Shown: positions 6,614 through 15,242 of the stretch, piece after piece
How positions within the stretch are numbered: the stretch's first letter is position 1
Layout of the letters: the number at the start of each line of letters is the position of its first letter
Source of the DNA: Actinomycetes bacterium
GTDB lineage: Bacteria > Actinomycetota > Actinomycetes > Mycobacteriales > Mycobacteriaceae
DNA length: 38,485 nucleotides
Assembly (NCBI GenBank): GCA_022600605.1
Contig: JAHZKD010000160.1
Coordinates: forward strand, 1-38,485
Direction of reading: 5' to 3'
Made by a program: the position numbers and the translations under genes
Notes under the pieces: generated by a model
What the model saw: the letters and a program-made list of their open reading frames with translations, nothing else
Database searches by the model: none
Told to the model about the DNA's origin: nothing

Positions 6614-9600
6614 TCAGCGGAAATCGCGGCTCCGCGAAGCTACCCGCATGCTGAGTTCGTCCATCCGGTCGGCGATCACGGTGACTGCGCCGGTGGCGTT
6701 CTGCACGATGCCGCGAACCACCAGCGCCGAGGCCGTCTGCGCCAGCCTGCGATGCCGCGACCACACCCCCGGTGAGCACAGCACGTTGACCATCCCCGTC
6801 TCGTCCTCGAGATTCATGAAGGTTACGCCCTGCGCGGTGGCCGGCCGTTGCCGATGCGTGACAGCCCCGGCCACCAACACCCGGGTGCCATCAGGCACCG
6901 ACAACAGCCGGTCGGCGGGAACCACGCCCAGTGCCGCAAGGTCGTCGCGCAGAAACTGGGTCGGATAGCTGTCCGGTGAAACTCCGGTCGCCCACACGTC
7001 GGCTGCCGCCAGCTCCAACTCAGTCATCCCGGGCAGCGACGGGACATGCGACGCCGATCCAACCCCCGGTAGCCGATCAGGTCGTTGCGTGGCGGCAGCG
7101 CCTGCGGCCCACAACCCCTCCCGTCGGGAGACCCTGAAGCTGCCCAGCGCCCCCGCGGTGGCCAGCGCCTCGGTCTGGGGTACAGAAAGTTGCAGCCGGC
7201 CGGTCAGGTCGAGCAGAGAAGCAAAGGGGCCATTCATATTCCGCTCGTCGACCAAACGCTTAGCCAGCTCGTCGCCCAGATGACGAACGCTGCCGAGCCC
7301 GAGCCGCACCTCCAGGCCATGGTTCTCCAGGGTGGCGTGGGCGAGGCTGGCATTGACATCTGGACCCCGGACGACGACACCGTGCCTGCGGGCGTCGGCG
7401 ACAAGCGATTGCGGGGAGTAGAAACCCATCGGCTGCGCCCGCAGGAGCGCGGCGCAGAACGCCGCTGGATGGTGCAGCTTGAACCAGGACGAGTAGAACA
7501 CCAGCGACGCGAAGCTCAGCGAATGGCTCTCCGGAAAACCAAAGTTGGCGAAGGCCTCCAGCTTCTCGTAGATTCGCTCGGCTACCTCCCCGGTGACGCC
7601 GTGCAGTTCGGCCATCCCGTCAAAGAAGCGGTTGCGTAGCCGCCGCATCTTCTCCGTCGAGCGTTTCGATCCCATCGCACGGCGCAATTGGTCAGCCTCG
7701 GCCGCGGAGAATCCAGCGCAGTCGACGGCCAACTGCATGAGCTGTTCCTGGAATAGAGGTATTCCCAATGTTTTTCGTAACGCCGACTCCATACAAGGAT
7801 GGTCGTAGGTGACCTCCTCAAGTCCGTTGCGCCGCCTGATGTACGGGTGTACCGAACCGCCTTGGATCGGCCCTGGGCGGATCAGCGCCACCTCGACCAC
7901 CAGGTCGTAGAACACTCGCGGCTTCAGCCTGGGCAAGGTGGCCATCTGCGCCCGTGACTCCACTTGGAACACTCCGACGGAGTCCGCTCGCTGCAACATC
8001 TCGTACACTGCCTGCTCACCCAGGTCCAGCCTGGACAGATCCACTTCGATGCCCTTGTGCTCGGCCACTAGATCAATGGCGTAATGCAAAGCCGAGAGCA
8101 TACCTAAACCAAGCAGGTCAAACTTCACCAATCCGATTGCTGCGCAGTCATCTTTGTCCCATTGCAACACGCTGCGGTGCTCCATCCGCGCCCACTCGAC
8201 CGGACACACGTCGGCAATCGGACGGTCACAGATCACCATGCCACCGGAGTGGATACCCAAGTGCCTGGGAAGGTTTGAGATCTGCATAGCCAGGTCGACC
8301 ACCTGATCTGGAATACCCTCGATATCGGGTGAGCCTGTGAGGCCGTTCCATCGACTGATCCGCCTACTCCAGGCATCCTGCTGCCCTTGGGAGAATCCCA
8401 GTGCACGAGCCATATCCCGCACCGCGCTGCGGCTGCGGTAGGTGATCACGTTGGCCACCTGCGCAGCGTACTCACGTCCGTAACGCTGGTAGACGTACTG
8501 GATCACGTTCTCTCGCAAGTCAGATTCGATGTCGATATCGATGTCGGGCGGCCCGTCACGGGCCGGCGACAGGAATCGTTCGAACAGCAACTCGTTGGCG
8601 ACCGGATCGACATTGGTGATCTTCAGGGCATAACAGACCGCCGAGTTGGCTGCCGAACCCCTTCCCTGAACCAGGATATTGTTGAGCCGGCAGAATCGGG
8701 TGATGTCGTGTACCACCAGGAAATAGCCGGGAAACCCCAACTGCTCGATGACCTTCAGCTCATGTTCGATCTGGGTGTAGGCGGCCCGGGCGCGCTCAGG
8801 TATGCCGTAGCGGTCTTGGGCACCTTCGGCGACCAAATGTCTTAGCCAACTGTTCTCGGTATGCCCATCGGGTACGTCGAACGGCGGCAATCGCGGCGCA
8901 ATCAGGGCCAGGCCGAAGGCACACTGCTCACCAAGCTCGGCTGCGGCCGTGACCACCTCTGGGCAGTGCGAGAACACCTGTGCCATCTCGTCTCCGGACC
9001 GCAGGTGCGAGCCACCCAGTGGCGCAAGGAAGCCCGCAGATTCATCCATGGCCCGTCTGGCTCGGATCGCCCCCATTGCCATGGCCAAGCGTCCCCGGGC
9101 GGGTTCGGCGAAGTGCGCTGCGGTGGTGGCAATGACACCCAGACCGAAACGGGGGGCCAACTCGGCCAGCGCAGCGTTGCGCTCGTCATCGAGCGGATGG
9201 CCGTGGTGGCTGAGCTCGACGACCACCCGGTCACGGCCGAAACGGTCGACCAGGTCGGCGAGTGCTGCCGCGGCGGCCTCCGGTCCGCCTGTCGAAAGTG
9301 CCTGACGGACATGGCCTTTGCGGCATCCGGTCAGGATGTGCCAATGCCCGTCTGCGGCCTCGCTCAATGCATCGAAGTCGTAGTGCAACTTTCCTTTTTC
9401 GCCCCCGGCCAGATGCGCCGAAGCCAACTGCCTCGACAGTCGTCGGTACCCTTCGGCCCCCCGCGCGAGCACCAAAAGGTGCGGCCCAGGCGGGTCGGGT
9501 TCGTCGGTGCGACTTCCGCCGCCCAGGGACAACTCGGCACCGAACACTGTGGCCACGTCCAGTTCCTTGGCCGCCTCAGCGAACCGCACCACCCCGTAGA

Positions 9601-9967
9601 GTCCGTCGTGGTCGGTCAGCGCGATGGCCCGCAGATCGAGCCGGGCGGCCTCCTCCACGAGATCCTCGGGCGTGCTGGCTCCATCAAGAAAGCTGTAGGC
9701 CGAATGGGTGTGCAGCTCGGCGTAGGGCGTCCCGCCGGGCCCCGAATTGGGCTCCGACTGGGGCTTCGAACTGGACCCGGCCGAACCCCCGGGTTCGTAT
9801 CCGCCCCGCTTGCGCGACCAAGCCGGACTGTCACCGCCATCGCCGTGCGTCGTACTCAGCGGCTTTCCGCCCCGGCGCGGCTCACCACCCCCGGCGGGGC
9901 CCAGTGGTCGGCCGCTAAGGACGCGTTCCATTTCCGTCCAGCTCGGCGGACCATTGTGCCAACCCAC
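6614..9967 (-). CDS. dnaE2: error-prone DNA polymerase DnaE2
   Basis: The 1117-residue protein is a C-family DNA polymerase. The PHP domain starts near residue 80 (AELHTHSAYSFLDGAS, ALTDHDGLYG). The polymerase catalytic signature PDIDIDIESDLRE contains the metal-binding Asp residues, and a C-terminal OB-fold region includes AGAVTHRQRPATAQGVTFMNLED. Sequence, N-terminus (MGWHNGPPSW) and the final SRDFR match M. tuberculosis DnaE2 (Rv3370c), the translesion polymerase that works with ImuA' and ImuB in SOS mutagenesis. A linker of about 40 Gly/Pro/Ser-rich residues before the PHP domain accounts for the slightly greater length. The start is GTG at 9967. A LexA box lies 12 bases upstream, and a -10-like TACATT six bases upstream suggests a leaderless transcript. 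Confidence 0.97.
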   Translation of the reverse strand: MGWHNGPPSWTEMERVLSGRPLGPAGGGEPRRGGKPLSTTHGDGGDSPAWSRKRGGYEPGGSAGSSSKPQSEPNSGPGGTPYAELHTHSAYSFLDGASTPEDLVEEAARLDLRAIALTDHDGLYGVVRFAEAAKELDVATVFGAELSLGGGSRTDEPDPPGPHLLVLARGAEGYRRLSRQLASAHLAGGEKGKLHYDFDALSEAADGHWHILTGCRKGHVRQALSTGGPEAAAAALADLVDRFGRDRVVVELSHHGHPLDDERNAALAELAPRFGLGVIATTAAHFAEPARGRLAMAMGAIRARRAMDESAGFLAPLGGSHLRSGDEMAQVFSHCPEVVTAAAELGEQCAFGLALIAPRLPPFDVPDGHTENSWLRHLVAEGAQDRYGIPERARAAYTQIEHELKVIEQLGFPGYFLVVHDITRFCRLNNILVQGRGSAANSAVCYALKITNVDPVANELLFERFLSPARDGPPDIDIDIESDLRENVIQYVYQRYGREYAAQVANVITYRSRSAVRDMARALGFSQGQQDAWSRRISRWNGLTGSPDIEGIPDQVVDLAMQISNLPRHLGIHSGGMVICDRPIADVCPVEWARMEHRSVLQWDKDDCAAIGLVKFDLLGLGMLSALHYAIDLVAEHKGIEVDLSRLDLGEQAVYEMLQRADSVGVFQVESRAQMATLPRLKPRVFYDLVVEVALIRPGPIQGGSVHPYIRRRNGLEEVTYDHPCMESALRKTLGIPLFQEQLMQLAVDCAGFSAAEADQLRRAMGSKRSTEKMRRLRNRFFDGMAELHGVTGEVAERIYEKLEAFANFGFPESHSLSFASLVFYSSWFKLHHPAAFCAALLRAQPMGFYSPQSLVADARRHGVVVRGPDVNASLAHATLENHGLEVRLGLGSVRHLGDELAKRLVDERNMNGPFASLLDLTGRLQLSVPQTEALATAGALGSFRVSRREGLWAAGAAATQRPDRLPGVGSASHVPSLPGMTELELAAADVWATGVSPDSYPTQFLRDDLAALGVVPADRLLSVPDGTRVLVAGAVTHRQRPATAQGVTFMNLEDETGMVNVLCSPGVWSRHRRLAQTASALVVRGIVQNATGAVTVIADRMDELSMRVASRSRDFR

Positions 9968-9973
9968 CTCGTC

Positions 9974-9979
9974 AATGTA
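9974..9979 (-). promoter_or_regulatory. dnaE2 -10 element, predicted leaderless transcript
   Basis: On the minus strand TACATT (a TANNNT -10 match) ends six bases before GTG 9967, so transcription would begin at or within a base of the start codon. Leaderless mRNAs are common in mycobacteria. The SOS box abuts this element on its upstream side, which explains repression by LexA. GAGG immediately abuts the GTG and is too close to act as a normal Shine-Dalgarno sequence, which supports leaderless initiation. Confidence 0.5.
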
Positions 9980-9995
9980 TCGAACAAATGTTCGA
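9980..9995. promoter_or_regulatory. LexA (SOS) box upstream of dnaE2
   Basis: TCGAAC-AAAT-GTTCGA is a perfect match to the mycobacterial SOS box TCGAAC-N4-GTTCGA. It sits directly upstream of the dnaE2 -10 element and between dnaE2 and the stop of the next gene, so it should control only dnaE2. Confidence 0.93.
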
Positions 9996-10008
9996 TTTAT
10001 GAGGTTTT

Positions 10009-11154
10009 CTAGACGCCCTTGCCCGTATCCGGCCCGTCATCGGCGCCCAGCGTCGGCAGTACTACGTATCGAACCTGATCACCGCCGGCCATCCGCGCCT
10101 CCTTGATCGCCGTCCTGGCGATCCCGATCATCGTGTCGACCACATTGTCGGGAGGCTCGACCGCCAGCGGCGCCAGCGGCGTGCACACGACGCCGATGCT
10201 CGCGGTCAGGCGCTGTGGCGTGACGGCGATCGCATTGCGGATTCTCTCCACCAGAGGCGAGGCATCGGTGGTAGTGAACGTGTCGGCGACCACGAAATCG
10301 TCATCGTCGAAGTGGGCGACGACCGCGTTGTGCCGAACTGTCTCGCGAAGCGCCTGCGACACCGCTACCTGTGCGCGAACACCTCCTCGCGCACCACCCA
10401 AGCCCAGCACCAGCGAGAAGCTGTCGATGCTCACCGCGACAACGACCAAATACTGGTCGTCGCTGCGGCTGCGCGACGCCAGCAACGTGGCGACGCCCCG
10501 GTAGAACGCCTCGCGATTAAGCAGGCCTGTGAGCTCCTCGGTGTCGTCGAGATAACCGTCCGGCCGAATCAACTTGACCGTCATCCAGCAGGCGAAAGCC
10601 ATGATGACGTTGAGCGCGACCGCCGTCCCCCCGGCGCATACCGCCAGCGCCAGGTCCGTCGACGCCAGCCGCGCAATCAGCACTCCCACCACCACCGCGG
10701 CGATGGTCCAGCTCGCGGCCAGTAGCCGCGGGGTATGCATGAACACTACGAACACCGTCACTACGACGAAGTTCGCGGCAGCAAGGAATCCGAAGAGCGG
10801 GTCGGAGACGATAACGGCGGATAGGCCGATGGCCAACGATCCGACAATCACACAGGTGAGCGACTGCGCCCGGGAAGGCCAAAAGCGACGCAGCCACAAC
10901 GCCGCCATCGCCACACACGAGACGACCACGGCCACGCCGGCGATCGGCATCGCCAAACTATCGGGCCCGGGTCGGCTGACCATCAGCGCACCGAGAATCA
11001 GCCCGAGGGCCGCGAAACACGCTGCTACCAGACGACATGCCCACACCTGCAGACCCCGCGCAGCGAGGACCGCAGTGATCCAGTAGTAGTGATCGGACTG
11101 CAACAGGACAGGGCGCCGAGAAACAGCGAGGGAACTCCGCCGACCATCAATCAT
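10009..11154 (-). CDS. multi-TM protein with degenerate GGDEF domain
   Basis: About six hydrophobic segments fill residues 35-200, followed by a GGDEF-family domain (LTGLLNREAFYRGVA near residue 220, TASIGVV near 315, IARTAIKEARMAGGDQV near 345). Active diguanylate cyclases make c-di-GMP at a GGDEF loop; here that loop reads DDDDF at residues 283-287, with both glycines replaced by Asp. The Gly pair normally contacts GTP, so catalysis is doubtful; a GTP-sensing or dimerising role is possible. The gene lies downstream of htdY on the same strand after a 101-bp gap in which I see no strong signal. I do not recognise a specific orthologue, and the family of the membrane part is uncertain. Confidence 0.8.
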   Translation of the reverse strand: MIDGRRSSLAVSRRPVLLQSDHYYWITAVLAARGLQVWACRLVAACFAALGLILGALMVSRPGPDSLAMPIAGVAVVVSCVAMAALWLRRFWPSRAQSLTCVIVGSLAIGLSAVIVSDPLFGFLAAANFVVVTVFVVFMHTPRLLAASWTIAAVVVGVLIARLASTDLALAVCAGGTAVALNVIMAFACWMTVKLIRPDGYLDDTEELTGLLNREAFYRGVATLLASRSRSDDQYLVVVAVSIDSFSLVLGLGGARGGVRAQVAVSQALRETVRHNAVVAHFDDDDFVVADTFTTTDASPLVERIRNAIAVTPQRLTASIGVVCTPLAPLAVEPPDNVVDTMIGIARTAIKEARMAGGDQVRYVVLPTLGADDGPDTGKGV

Positions 11155-11255
11155 TCAACACCCCGGTAGTCAGTGTGATCGAACCAGATCACCCGCCCCG
11201 AACGATCAAACTACCAGCACCACAGTCATTTCACAGCGTGAGACCCGCGGCGCGA

Positions 11256-12125
11256 TCACTCGATGTATTCGGCCACACCGTCCTCGAGCACCACACGAGC
11301 ATCCGAACCGTCCGGGTTCGCTGCCTCGGTGCAAAATACGGCCCGGCCAGATTCCAGACGCCACATCGATGTCTTCAGAACATCGCCCGGGAAGACCGGC
11401 GAACTGAAGCGGGCCGAGATCGCAGTGACCTTCGAAGCATCACCGCCGCCCAAGGCTGCGACCAGTGCCCGGCCGGCGACCCCGTAGGTACACAGGCCGT
11501 GCAGGATCGGCTTGGGGAAACCAGCCAGCTCCCGCGCGAACCACGGGTCGCTGTGCAGCGGGTTGCGATCCCCGGACAACCGGTAGATGAGTGCCTGGTC
11601 CTTACGGGTGGGTAGTTCCACCCGGGCGTCGGGGTCTCGCTCGGGAATTCCAGGCGCTTGTGCACGCTGTCCCGGCTGTCCCCCGAAACCTCCTTCCCCG
11701 CGGATGACCAGGGTGGTGAGTGTTTCGGCGATAGCCTGACCGCTGTCAGGATCACTTCCAGTCGCCTTGAGCATCACGATCGCGTTCTTGCCCTCGCCCT
11801 TGTCCTGGATGACGGCCACTTCGGAGACCACGCTGAGCTTGCCCGCCGCGGGCAACGGGGCGAACACCCGAATGGCCTGGGACCCGTGCAGCAGCTTGGA
11901 GAAGTTGAACGACCCGACCTTGGCGATGGCGCCGAACGGCGAGCAGGCGATCACGGCGTAGGTGGGCAGCACCTGCTGCTCGATGCCGTGACTGTTCTCG
12001 GTGGTGAAGGCGAGATCATCGACACCCGCCCCCACGCCCAGCGCGTACAACAGGGTGTCGCGGTCGGCCCATTCGAAGACCTGCGGTGATGTCGTGACGC
12101 CTATGGCGTTCGGATCGATCGGCAT
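11256..12125 (-). CDS. htdY: MaoC-type (R)-specific enoyl-CoA hydratase HtdY (Rv3389c)
   Basis: The 289-residue double hot-dog protein carries the hydratase-2 signature YRLSGDRNPLHSDP followed by FPKPILHGLCTYG, containing the catalytic Asp and His. An N-terminal MaoC-like half starts at FEWADRDTLLYALGVG. It matches M. tuberculosis Rv3389c (HtdY, 290 residues), a 3-hydroxyacyl-CoA dehydratase of fatty-acyl metabolism. The start is placed at ATG 12125 (MPIDPNAIGV), where Rv3389c begins; the frame remains open to 12197 but that part would overlap the divergent acrA1 start. No clear Shine-Dalgarno sequence is visible. lpqD, which lies between htdY and acrA1 in M. tuberculosis, is absent, so the two genes are divergent with only 70 bp between them. 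Confidence 0.92.
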   Translation of the reverse strand: MPIDPNAIGVTTSPQVFEWADRDTLLYALGVGAGVDDLAFTTENSHGIEQQVLPTYAVIACSPFGAIAKVGSFNFSKLLHGSQAIRVFAPLPAAGKLSVVSEVAVIQDKGEGKNAIVMLKATGSDPDSGQAIAETLTTLVIRGEGGFGGQPGQRAQAPGIPERDPDARVELPTRKDQALIYRLSGDRNPLHSDPWFARELAGFPKPILHGLCTYGVAGRALVAALGGGDASKVTAISARFSSPVFPGDVLKTSMWRLESGRAVFCTEAANPDGSDARVVLEDGVAEYIE

Positions 12126-12195
12126 GAGAAGAGACATTAGCTGGCCCGCCCAGGGGCTGTTGACCTTTGTCCGGCGACGCGTGACCATGGGTCGC

Positions 12196-14208
12196 ATGCG
12201 CTATGTCGTTACCGGCGGTACCGGGTTTATCGGCAGGCGTCTGGTGGACCGAATACTGGCCCTGCCCGAAACATCAGCTGTGCACCTGCTGGTCCGTCGC
12301 GAGTCGCTCGGCAGGTTCGAACGCCTCGCGCAGCGTTGGGGCGACCGAGTGCGGCCACTCGTCGGCGACCTCACCGCGCCCAACCTGGGCCTCACCGACG
12401 CCGCCCTCGAATCTGCAGGCCCCAACCTCCAGGTCGACCACGTGGTGCACTGCGCCGCAATCTATGACCTCGCCGCCTCCGAGGACCGGCAGCGGGCCGC
12501 AAACGTCGACGGCACGCGCGCCGTGATCACACTGGCGAGCCGATTGGACGCGACGTTGCACCACGTGTCCTCGATCGCCGTCGCCGGAACATACACGGGG
12601 GTCTTCACCGAAGACGACTTCGACGTCGCGCAGGAACTTCCGACGCCCTATCACCAAACAAAGTTCGAGGCCGAGTTACTGGTGCGGTCCGCGACCGGAC
12701 TTCGGTACCGGATTTACCGGCCGGCCGTGGTTGTCGGTGACTCCCGGACCGGGGAGATGGATAAGGTCGACGGCCCGTACTACTTCTTTGGCCTCTTGTC
12801 CCGGCTCGCCGGGCTGCCCAGCTTCACGCCGATGGTGTTGCCCGACACCGGACGCACGAACATCGTGCCGGTGGACTATGTCGTTGAGGCGATCACCGCG
12901 CTCATGCACGCCGACGGCCGGGACGGCCAGACATTCCACCTCACCGCGCCGAAAGCGGTCGGGCTGCGGGGCATATATCGCGCAATCGCCCCGGCCGCCG
13001 GGTTACCGCCGCTGGTCGGATCGCTCCCCCGCGCCGCGGCAACCCCGTTCCTACGAGCCAGCGGGCGCGCGAAGATCCTGCGCAACATGGCATCAACTCA
13101 ACTCGGTATCCCCGGAGAGATCCTCGATTCCGTCGACCTCGCGCCGACATTCACGTGCGAGTACACCCAAGAGGCCCTGCGCAGCAACGGAATCACCGTT
13201 CCGGAGTTCGCATCCTATGCACCGCAGTTATGGCGTTACTGGGCCGCGCACCTCGACCCCAACCGGGCTCGCCGGGATCATCCCGAGGGGCCGCTGGTGG
13301 GTAAACATGTGATCATCACAGGCGCCTCCAGCGGCATTGGGCGGGCGTCGGCGATCGCGGTGGCCGATCGTGGCGCAACGGTTTTCGCGTTGGCGCGCAA
13401 CGCCGAAGAGCTCGACAAGCTGATCGCCGAGATCCGAGCGACTGGCGCGGACGCGCACGCATTCACCTGTGACGTCACCGACTCGGCCGCGGTGGAGCAC
13501 ACCGTCAAGGACATCCTGGGCAGCTTCGGCCACGTCGACTACTTGGTCAACAATGCCGGAAGGTCGATCCGGCGGTCAGTGATCGCCTCTACCGACCGAC
13601 TGCACGACTACGAACGCGTGATGGCGGTCAACTACTTCGGTCCGGTCCGGATGGTGCTCGCACTGCTTCCACACTGGCGCGAACGACAGTTCGGCCACGT
13701 GGTGAATGTGTCCAGCGCCGGGGTACAGGCAAGCAGCCCGAAGTACAGTGCCTATATCCCCAGCAAGGCAGCCCTGGATGCATTCTCTGAAGTCGTTGGT
13801 GCCGAGACACTTTCGGATCACATCACCTTCACTAACATCCATATGCCGCTGGTTAAGACGCCGATGATCGCACCCTCACGTCGACTCAACCCGATGCCAC
13901 CGATCTCGGCTGAACACGCAGCCGCCATGGTTGTCCGGGGCCTGGTGGACAAACCTGCACGCATCGACACACCGGTCGGGACGCTTTCTGATCTGGGGAT
14001 GTACTTCACCCCGAAGCTATCCCGTCGCGTATTGCACCAGCTGTATCTGGGCTACCCCGATTCAGCTGCGGCCCGCGGAGCCGCCGAGGACCACAGCGCC
14101 CCATCAGCAGTGCGACGGCCTCACCGTCCGTCGAGACCTAAGCCCGCACTTCGGGTTCCCCGCACGGTCAAGAGAGCGGTACGGCTAGTTCCCGGAGTGC
14201 ACTGGTGA
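12196..14208 (+). CDS. acrA1: AcrA1: two-domain acyl-CoA reductase/SDR (Rv3391)
   Basis: The 670-residue product fuses two Rossmann domains. The N-terminal extended-SDR domain starts MRYVVTGGTGFIGRRL and has a YHQTK active-site motif, as in fatty acyl-CoA reductases. The C-terminal classical SDR starts near residue 370 with HVIITGASSGIGRAS, then NNAGRS and YIPSK (YxxxK). This is the architecture of M. tuberculosis AcrA1 (Rv3391), thought to reduce fatty acyl-CoA to aldehyde/alcohol for lipid synthesis. A basic, Pro-rich tail of about 40 residues follows the second domain. Start choice: ATG 12196 agrees with Rv3391; ATG 12187 (three residues longer) is possible. Its stop overlaps the GTG of iunH by four bases. 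Confidence 0.92.
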   Translation: MRYVVTGGTGFIGRRLVDRILALPETSAVHLLVRRESLGRFERLAQRWGDRVRPLVGDLTAPNLGLTDAALESAGPNLQVDHVVHCAAIYDLAASEDRQRAANVDGTRAVITLASRLDATLHHVSSIAVAGTYTGVFTEDDFDVAQELPTPYHQTKFEAELLVRSATGLRYRIYRPAVVVGDSRTGEMDKVDGPYYFFGLLSRLAGLPSFTPMVLPDTGRTNIVPVDYVVEAITALMHADGRDGQTFHLTAPKAVGLRGIYRAIAPAAGLPPLVGSLPRAAATPFLRASGRAKILRNMASTQLGIPGEILDSVDLAPTFTCEYTQEALRSNGITVPEFASYAPQLWRYWAAHLDPNRARRDHPEGPLVGKHVIITGASSGIGRASAIAVADRGATVFALARNAEELDKLIAEIRATGADAHAFTCDVTDSAAVEHTVKDILGSFGHVDYLVNNAGRSIRRSVIASTDRLHDYERVMAVNYFGPVRMVLALLPHWRERQFGHVVNVSSAGVQASSPKYSAYIPSKAALDAFSEVVGAETLSDHITFTNIHMPLVKTPMIAPSRRLNPMPPISAEHAAAMVVRGLVDKPARIDTPVGTLSDLGMYFTPKLSRRVLHQLYLGYPDSAAARGAAEDHSAPSAVRRPHRPSRPKPALRVPRTVKRAVRLVPGVHW

Positions 14209-15242
14209 CCGATGCGCGTCAGCCCATCTTCATCGACGTCGACACCGGCGTCGATGACGCGATGGCTCTTGCATACCTGTTGGGCAGCGCCGAGGCTGAA
14301 ATCACCGGTATCGCCTCAACTGCGGGAAACGTTCCCGTACAACAAGTATGCCAAAATAACCTAGGCCTGCTGAAGCTGTGCGGGACCACTGACGTGCCGG
14401 TGTCGATGGGTTCGGAAAGCCCACTGTTCGCGCCACTGCGGACGGCCGAGGACACCCATGGGCCCGAGGGGCTCGGCTATGCCCGGCTGCCTGTACCCAC
14501 CACCGAACTCACCTCCTACGATGCCGCCGAGGCGTGGGTGCGGGCGGCCCATGCCCACCCCGGTGAACTGATCGGGGTGGTGACCGGGCCGTTGACCAAC
14601 CTGGCGCTGGCGCTGCGCGCCGACCCATCCCTGCCCCGACTGGTGAAGCGGCTGGTGATCATGGGCGGAAGTTTCGACTATCGGGGCAATACGACTCCGG
14701 TGGCGGAATGGAACGTCAGCGTCGACCCGGAATCGGCGGCTGAAGTTTTCGGGGGGTGGGCTGCCGACCAGGAACGTCTTCCGATCCTGTTGGGGCTCAA
14801 CCTCACCGAGAATGTCGCGATGACGCCAGATCTTCTGAGCCGGCTGGCACTGTCCGCGGGATCTTCCTCAACTCCGATGACCGCGGATGATGATCGCGGC
14901 ACCAGATCGGCTGCCTCCAATCCGCTGATCCGGGTGCTCGAGGACGCCATGCGGTTCTACTTCGAATTTCATCACAGCCAGGGTGAAGGCTACCTGGCCC
15001 ATCTGCACGATCCGCTGGCTGCCGCGGTTGCCCTGGACACGGATCTGGTGCGCTGCCGCGCCGCCACCGTCGATGTGGAGTTGACCGGCACGCTGACGCG
15101 CGGCATGACTATTGCCGACTGGAGCCGACGGTGGGGTCGGGAACCCAATGCACTCATCGGTGTAGACGTCGACCCGGCGGCATTCTTCGACCGGTTTATC
15201 ACCCGTGTGGGCGCATTCGCCAAGCAGCTCGATCAGTCGTAA
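14205..15242 (+). CDS. iunH: inosine-uridine preferring nucleoside hydrolase (Rv3393)
   Basis: The 345-residue protein has the Ca2+-binding nucleoside hydrolase signature FIDVDTGVDDAMAL (residues 9-22). Other family blocks are GVVTGPLTNLALAL, VIMGGSF, EWNVSVDPESA and HDPLAAAVAL. It would split ribonucleosides to base and ribose in purine/pyrimidine salvage. It starts with GTG overlapping the acrA1 stop (GTGA), so the two are translationally coupled although functionally unrelated; M. tuberculosis has cmaA1 between them, which is missing here. It is about 35 residues longer than Rv3393 as I recall it, with a low-complexity insertion near residues 225-245 (AGSSSTPMTADDDRGTRSA). Its last 10 bases overlap the 3' end of the convergent imuB. 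Confidence 0.93.
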   Translation: MTDARQPIFIDVDTGVDDAMALAYLLGSAEAEITGIASTAGNVPVQQVCQNNLGLLKLCGTTDVPVSMGSESPLFAPLRTAEDTHGPEGLGYARLPVPTTELTSYDAAEAWVRAAHAHPGELIGVVTGPLTNLALALRADPSLPRLVKRLVIMGGSFDYRGNTTPVAEWNVSVDPESAAEVFGGWAADQERLPILLGLNLTENVAMTPDLLSRLALSAGSSSTPMTADDDRGTRSAASNPLIRVLEDAMRFYFEFHHSQGEGYLAHLHDPLAAAVALDTDLVRCRAATVDVELTGTLTRGMTIADWSRRWGREPNALIGVDVDPAAFFDRFITRVGAFAKQLDQS

